Shown: piece after piece, positions 6,556 through 15,149 of the stretch | Position numbering within the stretch: the first letter of the stretch is position 1 | How the letters are laid out: every line of letters begins with the position of its first letter | DNA from: an uncultured bacterium | GTDB taxonomy: Bacteria > Patescibacteriota > Dojkabacteria > SC72 | Direction of reading: 5' to 3' | DNA: 41,168 nt | Assembly: GCA_903840015.1 (NCBI GenBank) | Contig: CAIMEL010000013.1 | Location: 1 to 41,168, forward strand | Made by a program: the position numbers and the translations under genes | Notes under the pieces: generated by a model | What the model was told of the DNA's origin: nothing | The model's database searches: none | The model's input: only the letters and a program-made list of their open reading frames with translations

Positions 6556-9474
6556 TTACTCATACTTTGGATAGCAGCACTTCTTGTACTTTTTGCCACT
6601 ACCACAAGGACAAGGGTCATTTCTTCCTACCTTCTTTCCTCTTGTAATAGTTTTGACCTTTCCTACTTTCCCTGGTCGACTATCTTGGTTACTATTTACA
6701 CGAATTGGTGCCTGCTGTTCACGCTTAACTAATCTAACTTTGAAGAATCTTGTTACAACAAACTCATCAATCTTCTTTAGCATTTCATCAAACATAGCAA
6801 AACCCTCATTCTTGTATTCAACAAGAGGATCTCTTTGAGCTAGATTACGCAGAGATATACCCTCTCTGAGATCTGTCATGGTGTCTAAATGCTCCATCCA
6901 GAAATTGTCAAAAGATTGAAGAATCAGATATCTAGAAAGCATCTGCATCGGCTCTATACCGATATTGTAAACATGAGTCATATACCCTAAGAATACTATC
7001 TCCTTTATCAACTTACTTCTTCCTACTACATCAAGCGAGTAAAGTGCTCTAAACATCTCTACAACATCTTTGTAGCCAAGCTCTTTAACTAGTGCAGAAA
7101 GGAGTTCATCAGTAAGCAAGTTCGAAATCTGGATATACAGTTTTCTCTCTTCAATATTATCTATCTGCATATCATCCTGTAACTGCGATGCTACAAGAAA
7201 ATCTACATACTCTAATATCTTTTTAAGTATCCACTTATCCAAGGGAGATACTGGATATTTCAAGCTGTCTAGCTCAGAGATATCCCAAGTATCTTCTCTT
7301 GCAAGAGAGAAGCCATCAAGAGAATCTTGAATTGATTCAAGATCTGCCTCCTTTATTGCTTTCAAATCTGAATTGATATCAGTACTTTTCAAAGCAACAT
7401 CTTTCTTAAAATTCACCTCAAGTATTTTTCTTCTTAAGGTATATATTATTTCCCTCTGTTGATTCAAAACATCATCATATTCAACAAGTCTTTTACGAAT
7501 ATCATAGTTATTTGCTTCCACCTTCTTCTGTGCATTCTCTATGGTCTTACCAAGTATACCCATTGATATTGGCATATCATCTTCCATACCTACCTGAGTC
7601 ATTATCATTTTCATTCTGTCTCCACCAAATATCCTCATCAGATCATCTTCGAATGATACATAGAAAAGAGATTCTCCTGGATCGCCCTGTCTTCCAGATC
7701 GTCCTCTTAGCTGATTATCTATTCTTCTTGATTCATGTCTTTCAGAACCAATTACGTACAATCCTCCTACCTCTTTTACACCATCACCCAATGCAATATC
7801 AGTACCTCTACCTGCCATATTTGTAGCTATTGTCACTGCACCTAATTGACCAGCCTCCGCAACTACCACAGCTTCTCTTTCATGCTGTTTAGCATTTAAC
7901 ACATTATGCTTTATACCTTCTTTAGACAACATACTGGAAAGTAATTCTGATTTCTCTACAGATGTAGTACCTACAAGAATTGGTTGTCCTTTCTCATGAT
8001 GTTCTTTAATATCTTCCACTATTGCTCGGAACTTTCCTTCCATAGTTCGATATACAACGTCATTGAAATCTTTTCGCACCACATCCTTGTTTGTAGGAAC
8101 AACTATGGTATCCAATTTGTATATGGCGGCGAATTCCTCAGCTTCTGTAAGAGCAGTACCTGTCATTCCTGAAAGATATTTGTAAAGTCTGAAGAAATTC
8201 TGCAAGGTTATGGTAGCCATAGTTTTGGATTCCTTCTTTACTTCTACTCCCTCTTTAGCTTCAATGGCTTGATGCAACCCCTCGCTATATCTTCGACCCT
8301 CCATGGCACGCCCTGTAAATTCATCCACTATCAATACCTCTCCATTTCTAACCATATATTCATCATCCAGTTTGTAAAGCTCCTTTGCTTTCAATGCATT
8401 ATCTAGATGGTATGCTAACTGCGCATTCTCATATATATTGTCTACTCCTAAAGCTTTTTCTACTGCGTCCATACCAGATTGATTAAGAGATACCGAATGG
8501 GCCTTCTCGTCTACCACATAATGCTTCTCTGGTTGTAAAGTTCTAACCAATGAAGCAAACTGTCTGTACAGATCATTTGCTGTGTCAGCACTAGTAGAAA
8601 TTATGAGAGGAGTCCTTGCCTCATCAATCAAGATTGAGTCTGCTTCGTCTACTATAACGAAATATTTGGGACCTTGAACTCTCTCCTCCATACTCCTCGC
8701 CATATTGTCACGAAGATAGTCAAAACCAAACTCACTGTTGGTCCCATAGACCACATCGCAAGCATATGTTTCCTGCTTTGAACATTCAACAAGATTTACC
8801 CCACTCATATGGTCATATTTCAATCTCCCAGACTTCTTCTCTTTCTCCTTTCGTTCTTTAATCAACTGTTTTGCATCATCTCCTTTCAATTTGATTACCT
8901 CTTCATCAGATATGAATTTGTACTGTTTTCCTGAGTTAATAGCTCCAACGCTCATACCAAGAGAATGAAGAATATGTCCAGTCCATTCAGCATCTCTTCT
9001 TGCAAGGTAATCATTAACGGTTACTAAGTGAGAACCTCTGCCAGTTAAACCGTACAAATACAAAGGTAGATTAGCTGCCAATGTTTTTCCCTCTCCCGTA
9101 AAAAGTTCAGCCACTTTATTATCAAAAAGCACATATCCAGCCATTAGTTGGACATCAAAATGTCTGTGATTTGCAACTCTCTTGGAAGCTTCCCTTACAA
9201 CAGCAAAAGCTTCAGGAAGTATGTCGTACAGCTTTTTCTTCTCTGTATCCAACTTTGCCTGCAATTCGGTATCTGAAAGAGTTGTGAATTCTGCTTTTGC
9301 ACTTTCTAAATCTACAGAAAGAATTTTTCTAAACTCCTCAGTCTTCTTCCTTAATTCTTCATCTGAGAGTTTAGATATTTCTTCTTCTAAATCATTAATT
9401 TTTGTAATTATGGGCTGTATTTTTTTGATCTGTTTTTCGTTTGAATCGAAAAGAGTACTGAGAAATTTAAACAT
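6556..9474 (-). CDS. secA: Preprotein translocase ATPase SecA
   Basis: SecA drives unfolded preproteins through SecYEG using ATP. The 972-residue protein has the Walker A motif (FTGEGKTLAA), the DEAD-type VDEADSILIDEARTPL, and the helicase motif region GTTSVEKSELL with TNMAGRGTDIAL. The QLRGRSGRQGDPG motif VI is present, as are the helical scaffold and wing regions. The C-terminus carries a zinc-binding SecB/ribosome-contact tail, CPCGSGKKYKKCC. It is longer than the roughly 840-900 typical residues because of a lysine-rich insertion near residue 200 and an extended C-terminal third. The start ATG is at 9474. A TGnTATAAT extended -10 lies 28 bp upstream. It is divergent from the M23 peptidase, itself an exported protein. 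Confidence 0.98.
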   Translation of the reverse strand: MFKFLSTLFDSNEKQIKKIQPIITKINDLEEEISKLSDEELRKKTEEFRKILSVDLESAKAEFTTLSDTELQAKLDTEKKKLYDILPEAFAVVREASKRVANHRHFDVQLMAGYVLFDNKVAELFTGEGKTLAANLPLYLYGLTGRGSHLVTVNDYLARRDAEWTGHILHSLGMSVGAINSGKQYKFISDEEVIKLKGDDAKQLIKERKEKEKKSGRLKYDHMSGVNLVECSKQETYACDVVYGTNSEFGFDYLRDNMARSMEERVQGPKYFVIVDEADSILIDEARTPLIISTSADTANDLYRQFASLVRTLQPEKHYVVDEKAHSVSLNQSGMDAVEKALGVDNIYENAQLAYHLDNALKAKELYKLDDEYMVRNGEVLIVDEFTGRAMEGRRYSEGLHQAIEAKEGVEVKKESKTMATITLQNFFRLYKYLSGMTGTALTEAEEFAAIYKLDTIVVPTNKDVVRKDFNDVVYRTMEGKFRAIVEDIKEHHEKGQPILVGTTSVEKSELLSSMLSKEGIKHNVLNAKQHEREAVVVAEAGQLGAVTIATNMAGRGTDIALGDGVKEVGGLYVIGSERHESRRIDNQLRGRSGRQGDPGESLFYVSFEDDLMRIFGGDRMKMIMTQVGMEDDMPISMGILGKTIENAQKKVEANNYDIRKRLVEYDDVLNQQREIIYTLRRKILEVNFKKDVALKSTDINSDLKAIKEADLESIQDSLDGFSLAREDTWDISELDSLKYPVSPLDKWILKKILEYVDFLVASQLQDDMQIDNIEERKLYIQISNLLTDELLSALVKELGYKDVVEMFRALYSLDVVGRSKLIKEIVFLGYMTHVYNIGIEPMQMLSRYLILQSFDNFWMEHLDTMTDLREGISLRNLAQRDPLVEYKNEGFAMFDEMLKKIDEFVVTRFFKVRLVKREQQAPIRVNSNQDSRPGKVGKVKTITRGKKVGRNDPCPCGSGKKYKKCCYPKYE

Positions 9475-9501
9475 GGCGTGTAGTTTTAAGGTAATCCTTC
9501 G

Positions 9502-9510
9502 ATTATATCA
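9502..9510 (-). promoter_or_regulatory. Extended -10 promoter of secA
   Basis: The minus strand reads TGATATAAT, a full extended -10 (TGn plus consensus TATAAT). Initiation near 9495 would give secA a leader of about 21 nt. The -35 region (TTCTTA) is weak, as is common with extended -10 promoters. Confidence 0.55.
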
Positions 9511-9562
9511 TTTATCAAAATTTTTAAGAATTTATACATATTTACAAAGTATATTTCTTTGT

Positions 9563-11116
9563 ATGTACAAATTAATCTACAGCACATTACTCTCTTTCCT
9601 CTTACTGTTCCTAAATCATTCCTACACCTTAGCTGCTGTAAAGCTTCTTGCACCAGGTAATGGGAGTGTAACTCAAAATATGGTGGAGACATTCAGTTGG
9701 ACAAATGATGATGTAGACCATGACTACATATATCTTTTCGAATACTCTTTTGACAAAGATTTCCGCACCTCTATACAAAGATTACCTACAGAAGAATTGA
9801 ATGTTTTACAAGGATTAGTTAACAACAAAATCATGTATTGGAGAGTCAAGTACAATCTTAAAGAAACTTTCTCCGGTTCCTTCGGAAATGTAACAGACGC
9901 ATTTGTGTTGGGTGTAGGACGAGAGATTCCAAAGGAAAATCCAGAAGAGATTGAACTCGAAGAACCAAAACCCAAAACAGAAGAAGTTGAAGAAAAAGAT
10001 ATTGTAATAATCAAGAAGCCCAACCATTCTCTCAAATTGAAACCGAGTATTAAGAAGATTCTTCCTCAAAAGGAGATTGCAAAGAAAACGGATGAAGAAT
10101 TTAGTTGGGATATTACAGGAAACAAAGACATTCTTGGAGTCCAAGAAACCAATGATATACATTGTCTGTTTAAATATCTTCAGGGTAAATCTGAAAAAAT
10201 TTACTGTAACTCTCCTCAATTCACAATTGAAGATTCCATCAGCTATTCACTTTCAAATACGTTCTCAGTCATAGTGAAAGGCAACATTCAAACAAGACTT
10301 AATGTTGTGGTAGAGAAATATATATGTAAACGGGAGATATTTGATCCAAGGACTTGGTTCACCTGTCAAGAACAATGTATTGGGAGAGAGGAATTGACTC
10401 TAAAACCAAATTTGTATATTTTTGCATTAGAGAGTAGATCTTTTGTGCCTGTGAGATCATATTCTGAAGAAAACAATCGTTTTTCACTTTTAATACGATG
10501 TAACAAATCGTGTGAGGAGATGATATTAAAAGCACGATTTCGTATTGTCATTTCCAAATACAATATCTTTGAAGATTTGATCGTAGAATCTCCTCTGCAA
10601 ATTTCAAAACCTCTAAACAACAAAAAGAAACCTTTCTCACTACCTCTCAAGCTCCCTGTTGGAGTAACTCAATGGTATGGCGATACCGAATATCAGAAAC
10701 CTCATACAGGAATTGACTTTGGAGTATCTAAGAAAAATATTTTAGCAATTGGTGATGGAGAGGTTGTATCTGTTGGGGTAGATAAGGCAGGGGAATGTAA
10801 TTCAGGTGGTAGATATTTAATCGTTCAACAAGAAAATGGTATGTATACAGGATATTTTCATTTGGAGAAGTGGTCGGTAAATATTGGTGAGAAAGTTAAG
10901 AGAAATGGAGTTTTAGGGATATCTGGAAACTCAGGTTCTTGGAACTGTCAGAATTTAAAGGATCATTTACATTTTGTAATTAGAAAGAAGAGAGCAAGCA
11001 AATCTCACGTTGATCCGGTCAAATATATTGAGGCTGAGTGGGAGAAGATCCCTACATTAGTATACAAACAGTATCCAGGACGACTATCGGGGAACAACCC
11101 ACATCCTGGTAGATAA
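9563..11116 (+). CDS. Secreted M23-family metallopeptidase (LytM-type) with Fn3-like N-terminal domain
   Basis: The predicted role is zinc-dependent cleavage of peptidoglycan cross-bridges outside the membrane. The ORF track runs back to 9182 antisense to secA. The ATG at 9563 is chosen because a signal peptide starts there (MYKLIYSTLLSFLLLFL, cleavage near residue 24). It gives 517 residues: a Fn3-like domain (about 25-115), an acidic K/E/P linker, a Cys-containing beta region, then the M23 domain at about 362-490. That domain has HTGIDFG, a glycine-rich turn, GYFHLEKW and the HLHF zinc-ligand motif, so the metal site looks intact. The cysteines suggest disulfides, consistent with the DsbA-like protein elsewhere in the window. 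The next ORF follows after 16 bp. Confidence 0.92.
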   Translation: MYKLIYSTLLSFLLLFLNHSYTLAAVKLLAPGNGSVTQNMVETFSWTNDDVDHDYIYLFEYSFDKDFRTSIQRLPTEELNVLQGLVNNKIMYWRVKYNLKETFSGSFGNVTDAFVLGVGREIPKENPEEIELEEPKPKTEEVEEKDIVIIKKPNHSLKLKPSIKKILPQKEIAKKTDEEFSWDITGNKDILGVQETNDIHCLFKYLQGKSEKIYCNSPQFTIEDSISYSLSNTFSVIVKGNIQTRLNVVVEKYICKREIFDPRTWFTCQEQCIGREELTLKPNLYIFALESRSFVPVRSYSEENNRFSLLIRCNKSCEEMILKARFRIVISKYNIFEDLIVESPLQISKPLNNKKKPFSLPLKLPVGVTQWYGDTEYQKPHTGIDFGVSKKNILAIGDGEVVSVGVDKAGECNSGGRYLIVQQENGMYTGYFHLEKWSVNIGEKVKRNGVLGISGNSGSWNCQNLKDHLHFVIRKKRASKSHVDPVKYIEAEWEKIPTLVYKQYPGRLSGNNPHPGR

Positions 11117-11132
11117 TTTAGTATGAAAATAT

Positions 11133-11777
11133 ATGGAGAACTTACTTGGTATTGTATTAATTTTGTTTGAATTGATGTTCGTCCATACTGACAGATTTCT
11201 GGTAGCAGGCATTCGTAATCCACAACAAGTATTATGGAGAAAGGAGTATGAGGTAATTCTAGTTCAAGACATGGATATGTTTAGATTAAATATCCTCACA
11301 AGAGAACAGCAAGAGATTGGAGAGAGACAACCAAATGAATTTGTTGGTCTAAACAGTAATGGAGAATTGATGTTTTGTGAGATACAACATTTTTTAATAC
11401 AAGAGAGAGATGAATATTCGACTATCTTTAAGATATATGATCAGGAGAGAAATTTAGTAAAAGAGTTAAAATTCTTTGAGACTATTAGACCACTAAATCT
11501 CTTTGACAACAATATTGTTGCAGTAACTGCTCTAGATTTTTTAGAGACACACTACTACGATATATCAATACAGAGTGGAGAGTACAAAGAACGGGAGGAA
11601 TGGCTAGAAACAGAATCTGAGATGTTAGAAATAGATACCTTCGGCAATGTTTATATAACCCTAGAGAGGACAAAAACTATAATACCGACATTGATCCCTA
11701 TCTTAAAAACAATGCTTAGTAATAGTCCAATGAACGACCCTATACCTGCTTTAAAACTACTCTTGAAGTCTTTGTGA
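11133..11777 (+). CDS. Hypothetical protein with N-terminal hydrophobic segment; 3' end overlaps the DUF456 gene
   Basis: The 214-residue protein starts with a hydrophobic stretch that could be a signal or anchor. It continues as beta-strand-like segments with recurring short polar turns (QDMDMFRLNIL, FVGLNSNGELMF, LDIDTFGNVYI-like), reminiscent of a partial beta-propeller. No family is recognised. It lies 16 bp after the M23 gene and is probably cotranscribed. The last 42 codons are antisense to the DUF456 gene (127-bp convergent overlap), and the C-terminal residues are low-complexity I/L/P. The original stop may therefore have been lost and the tail may be read-through. Confidence 0.6.
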   Translation: MENLLGIVLILFELMFVHTDRFLVAGIRNPQQVLWRKEYEVILVQDMDMFRLNILTREQQEIGERQPNEFVGLNSNGELMFCEIQHFLIQERDEYSTIFKIYDQERNLVKELKFFETIRPLNLFDNNIVAVTALDFLETHYYDISIQSGEYKEREEWLETESEMLEIDTFGNVYITLERTKTIIPTLIPILKTMLSNSPMNDPIPALKLLLKSL

Positions 11778-12133
11778 GCAAATAGTAGTTCAAATGCTGT
11801 TGCTCCTAGTACAGGCCCTATCAACATACCTACTAGATTTCCTACTGCTAAGCCAACTATTCCTCCAATAATTGCACCTGCCATACCCCATCCACTACCA
11901 CCTAATTTCTGAGCTCCTAATGCAACTATTACATTATCTGCCAAAGTAGAAAGTAGAGATACTATGAAGAGAATGATTAGAATAATTGGGGTGATTATCT
12001 CAAAGTGGCCCATCCAAGCTAGTATGAAAGCAGATATATATATTAACCAAACACCAGGGAGAGAGAGAACTGTTAGAACAAGTCCTGTTAATGACAATAT
12101 ACCAAGAAATATGTAAGCAATGATTTCAAACAT
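11651..12133 (-). CDS. DUF456 family membrane protein
   Basis: The 160-residue protein is almost wholly hydrophobic with about four to five membrane segments. It has the glycine-rich central signature of DUF456 (SGWGMAGAIIGGIVGLAVG followed by GPVLGATAFELL). Length matches the family, whose biochemical role is unknown. It is the last gene of the minus-strand glycan operon, 41 bp past the ATPase gene. Its C-terminal coding part overlaps the convergent hypothetical ORF. Association with the polymer export genes is positional only. Confidence 0.85.
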   Translation of the reverse strand: MFEIIAYIFLGILSLTGLVLTVLSLPGVWLIYISAFILAWMGHFEIITPIILIILFIVSLLSTLADNVIVALGAQKLGGSGWGMAGAIIGGIVGLAVGNLVGMLIGPVLGATAFELLFAHKDFKSSFKAGIGSFIGLLLSIVFKIGINVGIIVFVLSRVI

Positions 12134-12174
12134 AGGATATTTTACTATGTTTAAGCTTCTAAATATATATCATT

Positions 12175-12906
12175 CTAAACCTTTAGAAGTTTATCGTAAG
12201 CTTCAGAAGCCTCTTTGTATGGACCATCAAAAACTACTTTGCCAGCATCTAAAACAATTCCACGAGAACAGAAATTTGAAGCACTCTCTGGAGAATGGGT
12301 AACATAAAGGACTGTAACATGGTTTCGTTCCACTATCTCATCTATCTTCTTTTGACACTTCTCCCTAAACTGTTTATCACCAACACTCAAAGCTTCATCA
12401 ATAACCAATATCTCAGGATCTATATTCGCATTAATCGAAAACCCTAACCTTGCAACCATACCACTAGAATATGTTCGAACAGGTTGATCTATATAATCTC
12501 CGAGCTCTGCAAATTCAATAATGTTAGGTTCCAATCTACGTATATGTTCATCCTCTAAACCCATTAACTGTCCTTTAAGATAGATATTCTCCCTACCGGT
12601 AAACTCAGGGTCAAAACCTGTTGTCAATTCCAGCAAAGCACTCACTCTACCATTAACTACTATCTCTCCCGAAGTTGGGAAAACCACTCCAGTTATCATC
12701 TTCAACAATGTAGATTTCCCGGCACCATTACGACCTAATATCATTAAGGCTTCTCCAGGCTTAATATCAAAAGACACATTATCATTAGCCTTAACCAATT
12801 TGTATTTTATTCCTTTAAAAAATATCCCTAAGAATCTTCTTTTATCACTCTTGTAAAGCTTGTATTCCTTAGTTACATTCTTAAATTGTATTGCATACTC
12901 TTCCAT
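12175..12906 (-). CDS. tagH: ABC polysaccharide/teichoic-acid exporter, ATP-binding subunit (TagH/Wzt type)
   Basis: The 243-residue ATPase has Walker A GRNGAGKST, the Q-loop region GVVFPTSGEI, the signature YSSGM characteristic of the TagH/Wzt export branch (in place of LSGGQ) and Walker B ILVIDEAL. The switch histidine follows in YVTHSPES. It would pair with the adjacent permease to flip a lipid-linked polymer across the membrane. The protein ends soon after the nucleotide-binding domain. It therefore lacks the C-terminal carbohydrate-binding domain of Wzt O9a and the long extracellular extension of Bacillus TagH. Sixteen bp separate it from the permease gene. Confidence 0.93.
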   Translation of the reverse strand: MEEYAIQFKNVTKEYKLYKSDKRRFLGIFFKGIKYKLVKANDNVSFDIKPGEALMILGRNGAGKSTLLKMITGVVFPTSGEIVVNGRVSALLELTTGFDPEFTGRENIYLKGQLMGLEDEHIRRLEPNIIEFAELGDYIDQPVRTYSSGMVARLGFSINANIDPEILVIDEALSVGDKQFREKCQKKIDEIVERNHVTVLYVTHSPESASNFCSRGIVLDAGKVVFDGPYKEASEAYDKLLKV

Positions 12907-12921
12907 AATCTATATTACAAA

Positions 12922-13719
12922 CTAAAGTACATCTGGGATATCTTTACGTAATTTCTTGTAAATGATAACACCAAGGATAAACATAATCAGGGTGATCACA
13001 CAGAAAACAATCAAACCCTTGTAATCTTCAAAAAACCATCTTTTGTATATAAAGGTATCTCTAAAACCTCTTGTTAAATATGTAACAGGATTAATTCTAA
13101 AGAAAATCTCTGCAAGAGGATTAGAAACTTTGGAAGAATCCCATATAACTCCTGATAGCCAAAAGATTGGAGTAACAAAGGCCTTAACAAGATTTGTAAA
13201 ATCCTTACTAATTGCAGCAAGAGGCGAAGCAAACAATGCCCACGAGGTAAAAAGAACATAAGACATTAGTAAATATATAGGAAGTTGTAAGATATATATA
13301 TCAGGATAGTATCCAAGAAGGATAAATATAACTATAACAATCCCTATCATGCATAAATTTACAAACATCTTTGAAAGACTTACAAACGTTGGAATTGTAG
13401 ATACCGGGAAGTTCATCTTTGTAACCAAATGCTTATACCCTCTGATAGATTCGACTCCTTGGGTAATCATTTCTGACATATAGAACCAAGGAACAATACC
13501 AGCAATCAACCAAAGGAAAAAAGGATAGCCAGCAACCATGCTAGGAGATCGTAGACCAACACTGAAAGTAAACCAGTAGACCAAGATTGTCACCGTTGGT
13601 TTGATTATAGCCCATGACCAACCCAATGCAGAACCCCTATACGTTTTAATCAAATCTACTTTCGCAAGCTTGAATATAATGTTTCCAAAACCTCTATGTT
13701 CTCTAATAATGTCGATCAT
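12922..13719 (-). CDS. tagG: ABC polysaccharide/teichoic-acid exporter, permease subunit (TagG/Wzm type)
   Basis: The 265-residue integral membrane protein has the ABC-2 layout with six hydrophobic segments. It shows the conserved N-terminal amphipathic region before the first span (DLIKTYRGSALGWSWAIIKP) and the ending NPVTYLTRGFRD seen in polysaccharide and teichoic-acid exporters. It is encoded directly upstream of its ATPase partner and 3 bp after tagD. The substrate is inferred from the flanking TagD, GpsA and TagF-like genes as a glycerol-phosphate-containing polymer, but export of the sialylated glycan by the same transporter is equally possible. Confidence 0.92.
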   Translation of the reverse strand: MIDIIREHRGFGNIIFKLAKVDLIKTYRGSALGWSWAIIKPTVTILVYWFTFSVGLRSPSMVAGYPFFLWLIAGIVPWFYMSEMITQGVESIRGYKHLVTKMNFPVSTIPTFVSLSKMFVNLCMIGIVIVIFILLGYYPDIYILQLPIYLLMSYVLFTSWALFASPLAAISKDFTNLVKAFVTPIFWLSGVIWDSSKVSNPLAEIFFRINPVTYLTRGFRDTFIYKRWFFEDYKGLIVFCVITLIMFILGVIIYKKLRKDIPDVL

Positions 13720-13722
13720 ACT

Positions 13723-14181
13723 CTACTTCTTTTTATTCCCCTCTCCAGCTCCAGGTTCAGGTATTTGATCTATCTTACTATCAGGAGCCTGTAAATTAAG
13801 ATCTTGTTTAATCTGAGTTGTAGATATACCTTCAGTTCTTGGGAGATATACAACTTCACAATGCTCTTTAAGATATTCAAATCTCTCGCTACCTTCCCAG
13901 TCAGTACCCATTACAACTACATCTACCTTGTAATTCTTTACATCATCTAACTTCTGCTCCCATGTCTCTTCTGGAATAACAAGATCAACATACCTTATAG
14001 CCTCCAACATCTCTTTTCTTGTCTCATAACTATGATAAGTTTTTTTATTCTTTATATCATTGAAAGCCTCTGTTGAGAGGGCAACTATCAAATAGTCCCC
14101 CAAAGCCTTTGCTCTTTTTAGTAATCTAATGTGACCGTAATGCAACAAATCGTATGTCCCGTAAGTAAGTACTCGTTTCAT
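13723..14181 (-). CDS. tagD: Glycerol-3-phosphate cytidylyltransferase
   Basis: TagD makes CDP-glycerol from CTP and sn-glycerol-3-phosphate. The 152-residue protein starts with RVLTYGTYDLLHYGHIRLL, containing the HxGH nucleotidyl-transfer motif, and has VMGTDWEGSERF and the family signature RTEGISTTQI. Size and motifs fit TagD/GCT closely, with about 20 extra charged residues at the C-terminus. It lies between gpsA, which makes its substrate, and the exporter permease. Together with the downstream TagF-like enzymes this provides a CDP-glycerol supply and use pathway in one operon. The leader is AT-rich without a Shine-Dalgarno. Confidence 0.95.
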   Translation of the reverse strand: MKRVLTYGTYDLLHYGHIRLLKRAKALGDYLIVALSTEAFNDIKNKKTYHSYETRKEMLEAIRYVDLVIPEETWEQKLDDVKNYKVDVVVMGTDWEGSERFEYLKEHCEVVYLPRTEGISTTQIKQDLNLQAPDSKIDQIPEPGAGEGNKKK

Positions 14182-14232
14182 AAAATTTTTTATTTATATT
14201 ATTTATTCTACAGTCCGATTCATTATAGCAAA

Positions 14233-15147
14233 TTATCTATGTATACTGTCCAGAGATAATCCTTCAAATAGAATCGCGTACAATTGCCTCAATATTGGAC
14301 ATTCAAGATTATGTTTCTGAATAAAATCATACATAACCTTTGTATTTCTATACCCTTCAACTTCATACTGCATTTTCTCAAAGATTTCTTTTACCGATAA
14401 TCCCTCTCCAAAATAAATACCGAACTTTTTGTTTCTTGAATTTAGCATCATATCTCCAAGTCCTGATAATGAATAAAAAGTTTCTCTCCTACCACCTAAT
14501 ACCTCGCCAACTACAACTAGTTCTTCCAAAGCATGAACAAAATAGTAAGCATAGGTATTTTCGCTAACTTTGATTCCCTCTAGAATTCCCAAATAGATTA
14601 ACAAGACATTTTTCATTGTTGCAGATAGCTGACAACCGATATAGTCGTTTGTATATGAGATTCTCAAATTTCCTCGCTGTAATAGGTTTATAAATTCAGG
14701 CAGAGGTTTCTTACCAGACAATACCAATCCTGTTAAATCGCCCCTTGCCATTTCAGAGGCTATTGACGGACCATAGAGAAAGGACACATTATCCAAAGAT
14801 ATTAAGTCTGAAAACAGATTCCCACCTTCACCGAGTCCCTTAGAACCAATAATGACTTCTTTCTGCTTTAACTCTATCTTAAAATCATTCAGTGTTTTAA
14901 CCACAAACTCTGAAGGTAATGCAACAATGATATATGGAGACTTAGAGATAACATCTTTAATATCAGTAGAGTAATGAATATATTTATCTCTTGCATCAGA
15001 ATCTATACATTCACTAAACATAGCCTTCGCAGCAGGTATATTATCTTCACTGTATTCCCATAGGAAAGAGGTAACCTTGTTTTTCGCAAAATTGATGGCT
15101 AATGCATTTGCTAACTTACCTGCCCCTAAGATGGAAAGTGATTTCAT
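14233..15147 (-). CDS. gpsA: NAD(P)-dependent glycerol-3-phosphate dehydrogenase
   Basis: GpsA reduces dihydroxyacetone phosphate to sn-glycerol-3-phosphate. The 304-residue protein has an N-terminal dinucleotide site (ILGAGKLANALA), GSKGL and YGPSIASEMA. The substrate-binding lysine region is KNVLLIYLGILEG, followed by GLGDMMLNSRNKKFG and the C-terminal VEGYRNTK. It is slightly shorter than the usual 330 or so residues. Its placement between TagF-like and TagD suggests it is dedicated to CDP-glycerol production, although it could also serve lipid synthesis. Stop and start spacing to the TagF-like gene is 2 bp, indicating one transcript. Confidence 0.93.
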   Translation of the reverse strand: MKSLSILGAGKLANALAINFAKNKVTSFLWEYSEDNIPAAKAMFSECIDSDARDKYIHYSTDIKDVISKSPYIIVALPSEFVVKTLNDFKIELKQKEVIIGSKGLGEGGNLFSDLISLDNVSFLYGPSIASEMARGDLTGLVLSGKKPLPEFINLLQRGNLRISYTNDYIGCQLSATMKNVLLIYLGILEGIKVSENTYAYYFVHALEELVVVGEVLGGRRETFYSLSGLGDMMLNSRNKKFGIYFGEGLSVKEIFEKMQYEVEGYRNTKVMYDFIQKHNLECPILRQLYAILFEGLSLDSIHR

Positions 15148-15149
15148 GA

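Noticed and set aside
9182-9562. 5' extension of the M23 ORF over secA
   Set aside because: It is antisense to conserved secA coding sequence, and a signal peptide starts at the internal ATG at 9563.
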